Both the position numbers and the translations under genes were made by a program. From NCBI GenBank assembly GCA_016295375.1, contig JAEDLI010000056.1, positions 1 to 15,103 on the forward strand: DNA of 15,103 bases, given 5' to 3'. A model generated the notes under the pieces. The model did no database searches. It had not been told where the DNA came from and was given only the letters and a program-made list of their open reading frames with translations. Shown one piece after another: positions 6,535 through 13,100 of this stretch. The first letter of the stretch is position 1. Every line of letters starts with the position of its first letter. The DNA comes from Fibrobacter sp. (GTDB taxonomy: Bacteria; Fibrobacterota; Fibrobacteria; Fibrobacterales; Fibrobacteraceae).

Positions 6535-7855
6535 TATTCATAATTTCCGCATCATGGATGTCCTCGTTGTTTTCGAGGCGCTTGAGTTCGGCCTTCAGGA
6601 ATTCCTTCCACTTTTCGGGGCGGAACACAGGGCTTGTAATAAAGATGTCCTTGTCGCCGCGGCCACTCATATTGATGACGAGCGCCTTGTCCTTCGGAAG
6701 TTCCTTCGCAATCTTCATGGCGGCGGCACCGGCGTGAGCACTTTCGAGCGCAAAGAGGATGCCTTCGTTACGGGCAAAGAACTTCACCGCTTCCAGGGCT
6801 TCCTTGTCGAGAATCGCCGTGAATTCCACGCGGCCCGATTCGCCGAGGGCTGCAAGCTGCGGGCCGATTCCCATGTAGTCAAGCCCCGCCGAGATGGAGC
6901 GCGTCGGCAGCGACTGACCATCTTCGTTGATGAGGAAGCGGCTCTTGTAACCCTGCAGAATGCCTTCGCGGCTAGCGTTACCCGTCATGCGGGCGGCATT
7001 TTCACCCTTGTTCGGGCCAATGCCACCAGCTTCGGCACCGATCAGGCGCACGTTCGCATCGTTAATGAACGGAGTGAACACGCCGATAGAGTTGCTACCG
7101 CCACCCACGCAAGCGACAACGGCCGCAATGTCGATGTTGCGTTCTGCGGCCTGGCGCTTGACTTCTTCACCGATAATCGACTGGAAGGTGCGAACGATAT
7201 CCGGGAACGGAGCCGGACCGAGAGCGGAACCCAGTACATAGTGGGTGTTCTTGAAATTCGTAGCCCAGTCGCGCATGGCTTCGTTCACGGCATCCTTAAG
7301 AGTGCGGGCACCACTCGTGACCGGCACGACCTTGGCACCGTACATTTCCATAGTCGCCACATTTGGCTGTTGACGACGGACATCCACCTCGCCCATGTAC
7401 ACCACACATTCGAGGCCAAGCTTCGCGCAAGCGGCAGCCGTCGCAAGGCCGTGCTGACCGGCACCCGTTTCGGCAATGATACGGGTCTTGCCCATCTTCT
7501 TTGCCAAGAGGCACTGACCGATAGCGTTGTTGATTTTGTGGGCACCCGTATTGGCTAGGCCTTCAAGCTTGATGTAAATCTGTGCGCCACCCAACAGTTC
7601 CGTTGCTGTCGGAGCGTAATACAGCGGCGTTTCGCGGCCAATGTAATCACGCTGAATAATGCGGAGCTCTTCGAGGAATTCCGGATCGTGAATGTACTTG
7701 TTGAATGCCGCATCCAGGTCGTCCAGCGGGCGGCGGATGATTTCGGCAACATACTTGCCGCCGAACTTGTCAAAGAAACCGTTGTCAGAGGTTATGAGGT
7801 GTGAGGTCGCGCCTACGGCGCTTTGAGGTGTGGGGGTTATAGTTGCGTGAGTCAT
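6530..7855 (-). CDS. trpB: Tryptophan synthase beta subunit
   Basis: PLP enzyme joining indole and serine to tryptophan. The PLP lysine is Lys107 in NTGAHKINNA; the catalytic glutamate is in ETGAGQHG (Glu129); the phosphate-binding loop is GGGSN (251-255). These are standard for TrpB1. The product is 441 residues versus about 395-400 usual, with extra length at both ends. The first 25 residues (MTHATITPTPQSAVGATSHL...) precede the normal start FFDKFGGKYV and are encoded by the repeat at 7782-7855; the C-terminus extends to DIHDAEIMNK. No SD precedes ATG 7855-7853. A second ATG close to FFDKF is not present, so the extension is probably translated. First structural gene of the trpBA unit, behind the attenuator at 7896-8035. 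Confidence 0.95.
   Translation of the reverse strand: MTHATITPTPQSAVGATSHLITSDNGFFDKFGGKYVAEIIRRPLDDLDAAFNKYIHDPEFLEELRIIQRDYIGRETPLYYAPTATELLGGAQIYIKLEGLANTGAHKINNAIGQCLLAKKMGKTRIIAETGAGQHGLATAAACAKLGLECVVYMGEVDVRRQQPNVATMEMYGAKVVPVTSGARTLKDAVNEAMRDWATNFKNTHYVLGSALGPAPFPDIVRTFQSIIGEEVKRQAAERNIDIAAVVACVGGGSNSIGVFTPFINDANVRLIGAEAGGIGPNKGENAARMTGNASREGILQGYKSRFLINEDGQSLPTRSISAGLDYMGIGPQLAALGESGRVEFTAILDKEALEAVKFFARNEGILFALESAHAGAAAMKIAKELPKDKALVINMSGRGDKDIFITSPVFRPEKWKEFLKAELKRLENNEDIHDAEIMNK
7782..7855. repeat. Word-array repeat with GC hairpin core covering the trpB start
   Basis: Plus strand: GAGGTTATGAGGTGTGAGG, then the hairpin CGCGCCTACGGCGC (7808-7821), then TTTGAGGTGTGGGGGTTATAG and GTGAGTCAT. 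Word content and order match the trpGD-proximal array at 14760-14820 (GGGGTGTGAGTC, CGCTACGCG, TTTGAG). Here the repeat is translated as the first about 25 residues of TrpB. Confidence 0.6.
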
Positions 7856-7895
7856 TTTGAATGGAAGGGTTGGGGTTAAAAATCGTGGTTGAGGG

Positions 7896-7933
7896 TAAAA
7901 AAATAAAGGCCTTCGGGAGTCCGAAAGCCTTTT
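7896..7933 (-). terminator. trp attenuator terminator (3:4 hairpin)
   Basis: Minus strand: AAGGC, TTCGG, loop ACTC, CCGAA, GCCTT (7906-7931) followed by TATTTTTTT. Its 5' arm contains CGGACTC (7917-7923), which can instead pair with GAGTCCG (7973-7979) just after the leader peptide, forming the antiterminator. It ends about 40 bases before the trpB start. The stem also has T residues on the plus side, so it may work in both directions. Confidence 0.85.
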
Positions 7934-7978
7934 TCAATTCTTGGTTGCAAACACTTGATGAAAACAGCAAACCGGACT

Positions 7979-8035
7979 CTATTTCGTAGAGCCCCACCAC
8001 CAGCGGTTGAAACGGATTGCTGAATTCATCTTCAT
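7979..8035 (-). CDS. trpL: trp leader peptide with three consecutive Trp codons
   Basis: An 18-codon frame, MKMNSAIRFNRWWWGSTK, ends in TAG. Codons 12-14 (7994-8002) are TGG-TGG-TGG, very unlikely by chance ahead of trpB. Segment 1 GGGCTCTA (7987-7994), starting in the last Trp codon, pairs with segment 2 TAGAGTCC (7974-7981) around a CGAAA loop. Segment 2 also pairs with segment 3 in the terminator arm. A ribosome stalled at the Trp codons would cover segment 1, free segment 2, form 2:3 and let transcription enter trpB; with enough Trp-tRNA, 3:4 terminates. No strong SD is seen. A possible own promoter is TTGCCA, 17 bases, TAAATT just upstream (weak evidence). Too short for ordinary gene calling; identification rests on the codons, the pairings and the position. 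Confidence 0.88.
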   Translation of the reverse strand: MKMNSAIRFNRWWWGSTK

Positions 8036-8090
8036 GTGCCAAAATTTAGGAAGTCATGCCCCCATTGGCAAGGGATTCCTCACAAAATAA

Positions 8091-8126
8091 CACAAAAAAT
8101 AAGGCGTCGGGAACACCGAGCGCCTT
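8091..8126 (-). terminator. Terminator of the upstream leader cassette
   Basis: Minus strand: AAGGCG, C, TCGG, loop TGTTC, CCGA, CGCCTT (8101-8126), then ATTTTTTG. Its layout is the same as the attenuator at 7896-7933. The 5' arm GGCGCT (8119-8124) can pair with AGCGCC (8188-8193) inside the upstream leader peptide frame, a candidate antiterminator. Confidence 0.8.
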
Positions 8127-8154
8127 CTTAAACACTGGATGAAAATGGCAATTC

Positions 8155-8220
8155 CTAAATCCCTTTTTTGAGAACCTCGTCGATAGCGGCGCTAGCGTCA
8201 AAGCGGATTGCCAAATTCAT
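8155..8220 (-). CDS. Upstream leader peptide, related to trpL but without Trp codons
   Basis: A 21-codon frame begins MNLAIRFDA and ends in LKKGI-TAG. The start matches trpL in sequence (MN-AIRF in both), and TTTTCATC-AGTGTTT follows the stop in both. In both cassettes the beginning of the peptide frame pairs with sequence at or after the stop. Here TGGCAATCC (8205-8213) pairs with GGAATTGCCA (8146-8155). In trpL, CAGCAATCCG (8013-8022) pairs with CGGTTTGCTG (7965-7974). The G-C to A-T exchange is compensatory. It has no Trp codon and no run of any single residue. It could be a decayed duplicate or a second control element answering another signal. ATG lies 12 bases after the -10 box, without SD. 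Confidence 0.6.
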   Translation of the reverse strand: MNLAIRFDASAAIDEVLKKGI

Positions 8221-8232
8221 CTTAATGACTTC

Positions 8233-8261
8233 AATATATATACTAATTCGTTGTCTGTCAA
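8233..8261 (-). promoter_or_regulatory. Promoter of the trpBA unit
   Basis: On the minus strand TTGACA (8256-8261), a 17-base spacer and TATATT (8233-8238) give a near-consensus sigma-70 promoter. The start point would lie near 8226, just before the first leader peptide. Confidence 0.8.
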
Positions 8262-8311
8262 TGGGTTATGGCACTGTTTTTGTATTTTTTTTTGCCAAAA
8301 AACCGCAATTT

Positions 8312-8329
8312 TGGGTCTGTTTAGTCCCA
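8312..8329. promoter_or_regulatory. Operator-like inverted repeat between divergent transcription units
   Basis: TGGGTCT-GTTT-AGTCCCA, 6 of 7 positions symmetric, lies about 50 bases upstream of the trpBA -35 box and about 60 bases before the rod-like RNA. A possible regulator site; the binding protein is unknown. Confidence 0.3.
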
Positions 8330-8404
8330 TTTGTCGAAAAAAATGACTCCTTTTAGCCGTTTTTTGCTTATATTTATGACGACATAGTTTAGAGTTCGCT
8401 CTTA

Positions 8405-8530
8405 TTCAGACAGCTGGAAAACGACCAATATTTCATCGTCTAGGAATAAGGCCGATTGCTCGCACCCTGTGGTGTGGGTCGTTTGTGCCTGTTAGACGAT
8501 TGGGTTACTTGGTCGTTACCTCAGCTGTTT
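8405..8530 (+). ncRNA. Long rod-like structured RNA (6S-like, or cis leader of the downstream lipoprotein genes)
   Basis: Nested pairings form one rod: ACAGCTG (8410-8416) with CAGCTGT (8522-8528); AACGACCAA (8420-8428) with TTGGTCGTT (8509-8517); ATCGTCTA (8435-8442) with TAGACGAT (8493-8500); AGGC (8449-8452) with GCCT (8487-8490); CGCACC-CTGT-GGTGTG (8461-8476) at the tip. An internal bubble has TATTTC on one side and TGGGTTAC on the other. E. coli 6S RNA, as I remember it, has GAUAUUUCAU and GGGUUACAGCC at comparable places, so 6S RNA (ssrS) is my first guess. It is shorter than typical 6S and lacks a clear terminator of its own. The alternative is a regulatory 5' UTR of the gene at 8622. 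Confidence 0.45.
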
Positions 8531-8587
8531 AGGGCACTTGCGGTTCCACACCTTTTTTTGTGGCGAAAGTGCTCCGGGTACGGCGGG

Positions 8588-8617
8588 CTCCGCTGTTGAA
8601 TTTTCAACAAACGGAGG
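8588..8617 (+). promoter_or_regulatory. SD-sequestering hairpin
   Basis: CTCCG (8588-8592) and TGTTGAA (8594-8600) pair with TTCAACA (8603-8609) and CGGAG (8612-8616). The second arm contains most of the GGAGG ribosome binding site (8613-8617) of the ATG at 8622, so the hairpin would block initiation unless melted or displaced. Confidence 0.55.
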
Positions 8618-8621
8618 CAAT

Positions 8622-9992
8622 ATGAAAGGGAAAAAAACTTCGACTATAGCGGGATTTCTCGCCATTATAAGCACGCTGGTGTTTGCTGCCTGTGGCGAAG
8701 ACAGTAGTGTAGAGGTTTCTTCAGATCAGAGGGATTCAGGGTATGATGACGAGCTAAGTAGTTCCAGCGCCAAAAGAACTAGTGTTCAGACAACTTTTGA
8801 ATTGGGTAGTTGTTCTTATGCTAACGAAAACGAGCGGCTCTATGTGACCGATGAAGACGATTACTTCACTTGCAGCTATAGTTATGCAGATGGATTCTAC
8901 ACTTGGATAAATTCAAAAAAGATTAATTCGTCGAGTAGCTATGGTCAAGACTGCATAACGGTTTTTGCAAATAATGGGTATGAAGTTGTTTGTGTCGGTG
9001 ATGTAACATCATCAGGTAGTTCTCCGTCTTCCTCTAGCAGTGTAACGCATTACACGAATGTTTCAGATGTGTGGAATGGAAAAATGGAAAAGCCTATAAC
9101 TGATTATATTGATGGTAGAAACTATATGCTTATTTATACGGCGGAAGAACTTGCATATTTCGCAGATCAAGTGACTAATAAGGGTGAAACAGGGTTGAAC
9201 GCTAAACTTATGCAGCACATTAGACTCAATCCAGATAATATGGTAGACGAAAATGGCAACCTTCTTTTGTCGCAAAGTTCGCTTAATGAGTGGACCCCCA
9301 TTGGTGGTGGAACGAGTAGCATTACGTACAATGGCGTATTTGATGGAAATGGATATGTAGTTTCTGGTATTTATGTGAACAAACCCGCATTTGAACGTGC
9401 TGGTTTCATTGGGACTCTCGGCGGTACAAGTACAAGCGATAGCGGTCATGTCCTGTTTCTAGGTATTGAAAACTCCTACGTTGTCGGTGGCGATCAAGTT
9501 GGTGGTATTGTAGGCAGAATGAACCGTGCCGAAGTACAACAAGTGTTCAACCGTAAATCGTATGTGAAAGGAGCTGAATATGTTGGAGGAATTGTTGGTT
9601 ATAAGAATAGCGGATGGTTGTACTACGCTTATAATTCTGGAATGGTCGTGTCATCAGGTAATCGTGCCTCTGGAATAGTAGGTTATAACGATAATGCTTC
9701 AACAAGCATAATAGTATCATACAACGTAGGTTTCCTGATTGCTCCAAATAAAGGACGAACGGCAGGTGTTTCAACATCCACGAACAGTTCAAAAGACTGT
9801 TTCTATTTAGACCAAAGCGATCGTGACATTGAAAGCAATGGGGCTGAACAGAAATCAGAATATTTTATGCAAGGAATCGATTTTGTGAGTACGCTCAATG
9901 GACTTTCGTACAAAAATATTTGGCAGTTGGATAATGGCAATGTCAATGATGGCTTCCCCGTATTCACCTGGGAACGAATAATATTGAAATAA
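8622..9992 (+). CDS. Lipoprotein with Ser-rich linkers and GLUG-like repeats
   Basis: A 456-residue lipoprotein. The signal peptide ends at lipobox FAAC (Cys24). Low-complexity Ser linkers follow at about 46-49 and 130-140, separating a small Cys-containing domain (about 60-125) from the C-terminal part. That part starts like many surface proteins (YMLIYTAEELAYFADQV, about 168-184), then FDGNGYVVSGIYV (240-252) and three GLUG-like repeats: QVGGIVGRMN (292), YVGGIVGYKNSG (320) and ASGIVGYND (349). GLUG repeats occur in bacterial surface proteins and adhesins and probably fold as a beta-helix. Start chosen at ATG 8622 because of GGAGG four bases upstream and the signal peptide; the longer frame from 8538 lacks both. 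Likely outer-membrane anchored. It is the first gene of a two-gene unit behind an unusually long structured leader. Confidence 0.8.
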   Translation: MKGKKTSTIAGFLAIISTLVFAACGEDSSVEVSSDQRDSGYDDELSSSSAKRTSVQTTFELGSCSYANENERLYVTDEDDYFTCSYSYADGFYTWINSKKINSSSSYGQDCITVFANNGYEVVCVGDVTSSGSSPSSSSSVTHYTNVSDVWNGKMEKPITDYIDGRNYMLIYTAEELAYFADQVTNKGETGLNAKLMQHIRLNPDNMVDENGNLLLSQSSLNEWTPIGGGTSSITYNGVFDGNGYVVSGIYVNKPAFERAGFIGTLGGTSTSDSGHVLFLGIENSYVVGGDQVGGIVGRMNRAEVQQVFNRKSYVKGAEYVGGIVGYKNSGWLYYAYNSGMVVSSGNRASGIVGYNDNASTSIIVSYNVGFLIAPNKGRTAGVSTSTNSSKDCFYLDQSDRDIESNGAEQKSEYFMQGIDFVSTLNGLSYKNIWQLDNGNVNDGFPVFTWERIILK

Positions 9993-10016
9993 TTGAAGTA
10001 GCTAAGGAGACTCAAC

Positions 10017-11408
10017 ATGAAAAGACTTTCTTTCAAGTACATTGCAGGAGCACTCACCCTCCTTGGCGCTTTATTACAGGCTTGCTCCGGCGAGAACAGG
10101 GCCGACGGTCGCGATGCCGAAGAAGTGAACGTGGACTCGCTTGCCACGGCCATCAGGTCCGAGGTGACGGAGTCCCTTTGGGACACCCTTTACGCGAAAC
10201 CGTATGTGGATACCGTCTATAAAATCCTCTTTGACAACGCCTTCGGCACGGCATGGATGGATTCTACAAGGCAGGCACTGGTTGATAGCCTCAAGCAGGC
10301 GGATTACGATTCGCTCTACGCGGCCCTTTACGATTCTGTCTATTATGACATTTACAGCCAAAGCGTCATAAAGCAGCTTGATGCCTACAAATGGACCGTC
10401 AAAGAAGAGATTAATCTTGCCTTTGCAAATCAGTACCCGCTGATGTACAAGGATTATGTGAATAGTAGTGGCGATATCTATCCGGTGCCTGTATCCGTAA
10501 TAGTCCGCAATGCATGTCCTTCAGTCATATCCATTTTTGACACTGAGCCTTGCAGCTGGAAAAAAATCATGGTCAAGGCCTGGATCACCGACTGGACGGA
10601 TACGGGAAGTGTTTCTGGCATTGTGAATGCCGACACAACGGATGTATTCGCTCCGCCCTTAACCTTTGACATGGCTAAAGCTGTCAAACTTACCGCTCCC
10701 GAAAAGGTCAATATTCAGATTTGTGCTTACGCACTGGAAAACGACCATGAAATCCTGTTCTATTCCGCATCCGAGCCGACCACACTCTACCCCGTGCAGG
10801 TCAATGGCAGTGAACTACAAGGTGTGAAAAACAGAAACTGGTGGTTTGCGGCTTGGGTCACTCCCAACATGGATTCCATTCCGAACATCCTGAACGACCT
10901 GAAGAAGAAACTTCCGGAAGGCTCCGTAAAAGTTTACCAGAAATACAGCGACGACGAAACCATGGCGGAAAGTTCTTCCCGCGTGGTCAAGGCCGTTTTT
11001 GAGGTTTTGCAGGCCCGACAAATCAAGTACGTGATGAGCAATGGCTCTGGAACGCCGGGACAAAAGATAAACTACCCCATAGAAACGCTTCGCTTAAAGC
11101 AGGGCGTGTGTATCGAAACTGCCGTTTTGTTCGCTTCCATCTTGGAAACTCTAGGAATGCAGGTATTCATTGTCATAACCCCGGACCACGCCTTTGTGGG
11201 CTGGCGTACCGAGAAAAATGGCAATACACTGGATTTTGTTGAAACGACCCTTCTTGGCGGGACTTCAAGCTATGCCTACGCCAATAGTTCAGCCATTGAA
11301 AAGTTCAATGAACTGGTTGACGCAGGCAACTTTGAATCCGACGAAGCAGAACTCATCGACATCGAAGCCGTCCGCAAGTACGGTATTGTGCCCAACGATA
11401 TTCCGTAG
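10017..11408 (+). CDS. Lipoprotein with C-terminal transglutaminase-like domain
   Basis: A 463-residue protein with lipoprotein signal peptide (lipobox LQAC, Cys23). An Asp/Tyr-rich helical segment (about 40-125, repeated DSLY..LYDSVY units) may be coiled or elongated. A beta-rich middle part follows, and then a transglutaminase-like fold: LKQGVCIETAVLFASIL with Cys365, TPDHAFVGW with His391 and LDFVETT with Asp406, consistent with a Cys-His-Asp triad. Such domains act as peptidases, cross-linkers or cell-wall modifiers; the substrate is unknown here. ATG 10017 has AAGGAG at 10004-10009 (spacing 7). The gene starts 24 bases after the GLUG-like lipoprotein, so they are probably co-transcribed and may act together at the cell surface. 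Confidence 0.82.
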   Translation: MKRLSFKYIAGALTLLGALLQACSGENRADGRDAEEVNVDSLATAIRSEVTESLWDTLYAKPYVDTVYKILFDNAFGTAWMDSTRQALVDSLKQADYDSLYAALYDSVYYDIYSQSVIKQLDAYKWTVKEEINLAFANQYPLMYKDYVNSSGDIYPVPVSVIVRNACPSVISIFDTEPCSWKKIMVKAWITDWTDTGSVSGIVNADTTDVFAPPLTFDMAKAVKLTAPEKVNIQICAYALENDHEILFYSASEPTTLYPVQVNGSELQGVKNRNWWFAAWVTPNMDSIPNILNDLKKKLPEGSVKVYQKYSDDETMAESSSRVVKAVFEVLQARQIKYVMSNGSGTPGQKINYPIETLRLKQGVCIETAVLFASILETLGMQVFIVITPDHAFVGWRTEKNGNTLDFVETTLLGGTSSYAYANSSAIEKFNELVDAGNFESDEAELIDIEAVRKYGIVPNDIP

Positions 11409-11438
11409 TAAACATTTCTAGATGTTTCCAAAAGGCAA

Positions 11439-11476
11439 AAACCGCCGACTCAATCAAAGTCGACGGTTTCTTTTTT
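11439..11476. terminator. Bidirectional intrinsic terminator
   Basis: Stem AAACCGCCGACT (11439-11450) with AGTCGACGGTTT (11458-11469), one mismatch, followed by CTTTTTT on the plus strand and by a T-run on the minus strand. It would end both the lipoprotein unit (+) and the trpE-GD-CF unit (-). Confidence 0.85.
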
Positions 11477-11497
11477 ATAAGATTGCAACTTAATAGA

Positions 11498-13093
11498 CTA
11501 CAACGCAGCGAAAAGTGCCTTCAGCTTTTCGCTGTTTTTGATTCCCGGAGCGTCTTCGACACCGCTGGAGACATCAATCAGCTCAGGGTGGAATTTCTCA
11601 CAAATTGCAGCGACGTTTTCGGGGGTGATACCGCCTGCAAGCCAGAGGGGAATGTCGCCCGCTTTTTCGAGGAGAAGCGATTCGGGGATGGTCTTGCCCG
11701 TTCCACCGGGAATGCCTTCGACTTTCGCGTCTAGGAGAATGCGTGGTTCGCCGTGGGTGCGGAGGTCGGCGACGGTCTGGAAATCTTCGGGAGAGCCTAT
11801 GCGGGCGGCGCAGTAGTGGGCGAGGCCGGTGTCGGCAGCTGATGGTCCAATTCCGTGGAACTGGACTGCGTCGAGAACACCTTCACGGACGAGCTTGATG
11901 GCGGGTTTTCCCTCCTCTGAATTCGGGTCGGTAATGACACCAACAAGAATCGGGGTTTCTGATTTGTCATTGCGAGCGGAGCGAAGCAATCTCTCCTTAA
12001 AACTGCGCACGAATTCTTCAGTAGTCAAGCGTTTGGTATTGCTGAACACGAATCCCAGCATGTCGGCGCCCAGTTCGGCGGCAAGCAAGCCGTCTTCGAC
12101 ACGGGTGATGCCGCAGATTTTTACAAGGGACCGTATAGTCTTTTGAGTAGAGATTGCTTCGTCACTCCGTTCCTCGCAATGACATACTAGGTGTTCCTGC
12201 ACAAGAGCTTGTTTCTGCTGTTTGCGCTCTGCGAACTTTCTCCAGAACTTACCGCGGGCATTTTCGCGCCCGCTTTCGAAAGCAGAAACAACATCCTTTG
12301 CAAGCGCAGGATTCTTCGCAACCGCCTCCCCCACGAGAATTCCCGTAAAGCCAAGGCTACGCGCATAGTCGGCGTCGGCCGGCGTGTGGATACCCGACTC
12401 AAACACAGCCTTCGCAGGAAGCTTGCTACGCACCGACGCGGGAATCAACGGGTCGGTGTGGAACGTAGCCAGGTCGCGGGAGTTCACGCCTGCGACGATT
12501 GTTCGTGCGGCATCGGCCCCGAGTGCGCTCGTGACAACCGAAAGCTTGCGGAAGTCGTCCTTTTCGCGGACTTCGACAAAAGCCTGCATATCAAAAGACT
12601 GCGCCCGCTTCGCCATGCGTACAAGCTGTTCGTCATCCAGAATGCGCGCAATCAAGAGAACGGCATCGGCACCGCAGCGGTAGGCAATGTCGATTTCGTC
12701 TTCGTAGAGCAAGAAATCCTTGCGGAGCACGGCGCAGGTGTGCAAGCCCTGCTTACGACGGCGTTCCATCAGGTCGGCCACCGCAATCAAGTCACGGAGC
12801 GTACCCTTAAAGAAATTGCCTTCGGTAAGCACCGACACCGCCTGGGCATGGGCTTCGGCATATATCGTCGCGAGTCCTACCGGGTCCAAATCCGGAGCGA
12901 TGTCGCCCTTCGAAGGCGATGCACGCTTGACTTCGAGAATCGCGCCAACGTTCCCGAGGAATTCTGTATGGCCTACGTGACGCTTATCCGGAATTTCGAT
13001 ACCGAAATTTAGACCCAGCCGCTCGATGTCGGCTTTGCGCATCCGCACGATTTTTGCAAGAATATCTTCACTCATTTTTTTTGCCATTGTCAT
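11498..13093 (-). CDS. trpCF: Bifunctional indole-3-glycerol-phosphate synthase / phosphoribosylanthranilate isomerase
   Basis: A 531-residue fusion catalysing two consecutive steps: PRA to CdRP (TrpF) and CdRP to indole glycerol phosphate (TrpC). TrpC domain about 10-275: ILEVKRASPSKG with Glu54/Lys56, LRKDF with Lys125, FVEV with Glu174, AGVNSRDL with Asn204 and FESGIHTPAD. TrpF domain about 322-531: VKICGIT with Cys327, AVQFHG, LLDAKVEGIPGGTGKT with Asp455, LAGGITPENV and IDVSSGVE. Catalytic residues are complete. The E. coli enzyme has the same order but about 450 residues; the excess lies in a long linker (about 276-320) and a TrpF loop, both holding translated palindromic repeats. ATG 13093 is the open start; residue 7 (MSEDILAKI) is the alternative. 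A good SD exists only 46 bases upstream, beyond a repeat. Confidence 0.93.
   Translation of the reverse strand: MTMAKKMSEDILAKIVRMRKADIERLGLNFGIEIPDKRHVGHTEFLGNVGAILEVKRASPSKGDIAPDLDPVGLATIYAEAHAQAVSVLTEGNFFKGTLRDLIAVADLMERRRKQGLHTCAVLRKDFLLYEDEIDIAYRCGADAVLLIARILDDEQLVRMAKRAQSFDMQAFVEVREKDDFRKLSVVTSALGADAARTIVAGVNSRDLATFHTDPLIPASVRSKLPAKAVFESGIHTPADADYARSLGFTGILVGEAVAKNPALAKDVVSAFESGRENARGKFWRKFAERKQQKQALVQEHLVCHCEERSDEAISTQKTIRSLVKICGITRVEDGLLAAELGADMLGFVFSNTKRLTTEEFVRSFKERLLRSARNDKSETPILVGVITDPNSEEGKPAIKLVREGVLDAVQFHGIGPSAADTGLAHYCAARIGSPEDFQTVADLRTHGEPRILLDAKVEGIPGGTGKTIPESLLLEKAGDIPLWLAGGITPENVAAICEKFHPELIDVSSGVEDAPGIKNSEKLKALFAAL
11965..11993. repeat. Palindromic repeat inserted in frame in the TrpF part of trpCF
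   Basis: Plus strand TGTCATTGCGAG-CGG-AGCGAAGCAATCTC; its ends are inverted (CATTGC with GCAATC). Read on the minus strand it gives RLLRSARND (about 368-376), in the segment before strand LVGVITDP where normal TrpF has only a short loop. It is the same family as 12150-12184 but in opposite orientation. Confidence 0.8.
12150..12184. repeat. Palindromic repeat inserted in frame in the TrpC-TrpF linker
   Basis: The minus strand reads TGTCATTGCGAGGAACGG / AGTGACGAAGCAATCTC and is translated as CHCEERSDEAIS (residues 304-315). This peptide is a well-known translation of a dispersed palindromic repeat found in many unrelated bacteria. The frame is kept open. Confidence 0.85.
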
Positions 13094-13100
13094 GACCGGT

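Noticed and set aside
6554..7558. Long plus-strand frame opposite trpB (334 codons)
   Set aside because: Antisense shadow of trpB without start signals or motifs.
7785..8042. Minus-strand 85-codon frame across the attenuator
   Set aside because: It runs through the leader and terminator in another frame than the WWW peptide and matches nothing; the attenuator explains the region.
8531..8573. Hairpin with GCACTT/AAGTGC and CCACA/TGTGG stems as a terminator of the rod-like RNA
   Set aside because: The T-run lies in the loop, not after the stem, so it is not a normal intrinsic terminator; it may simply be part of the leader.
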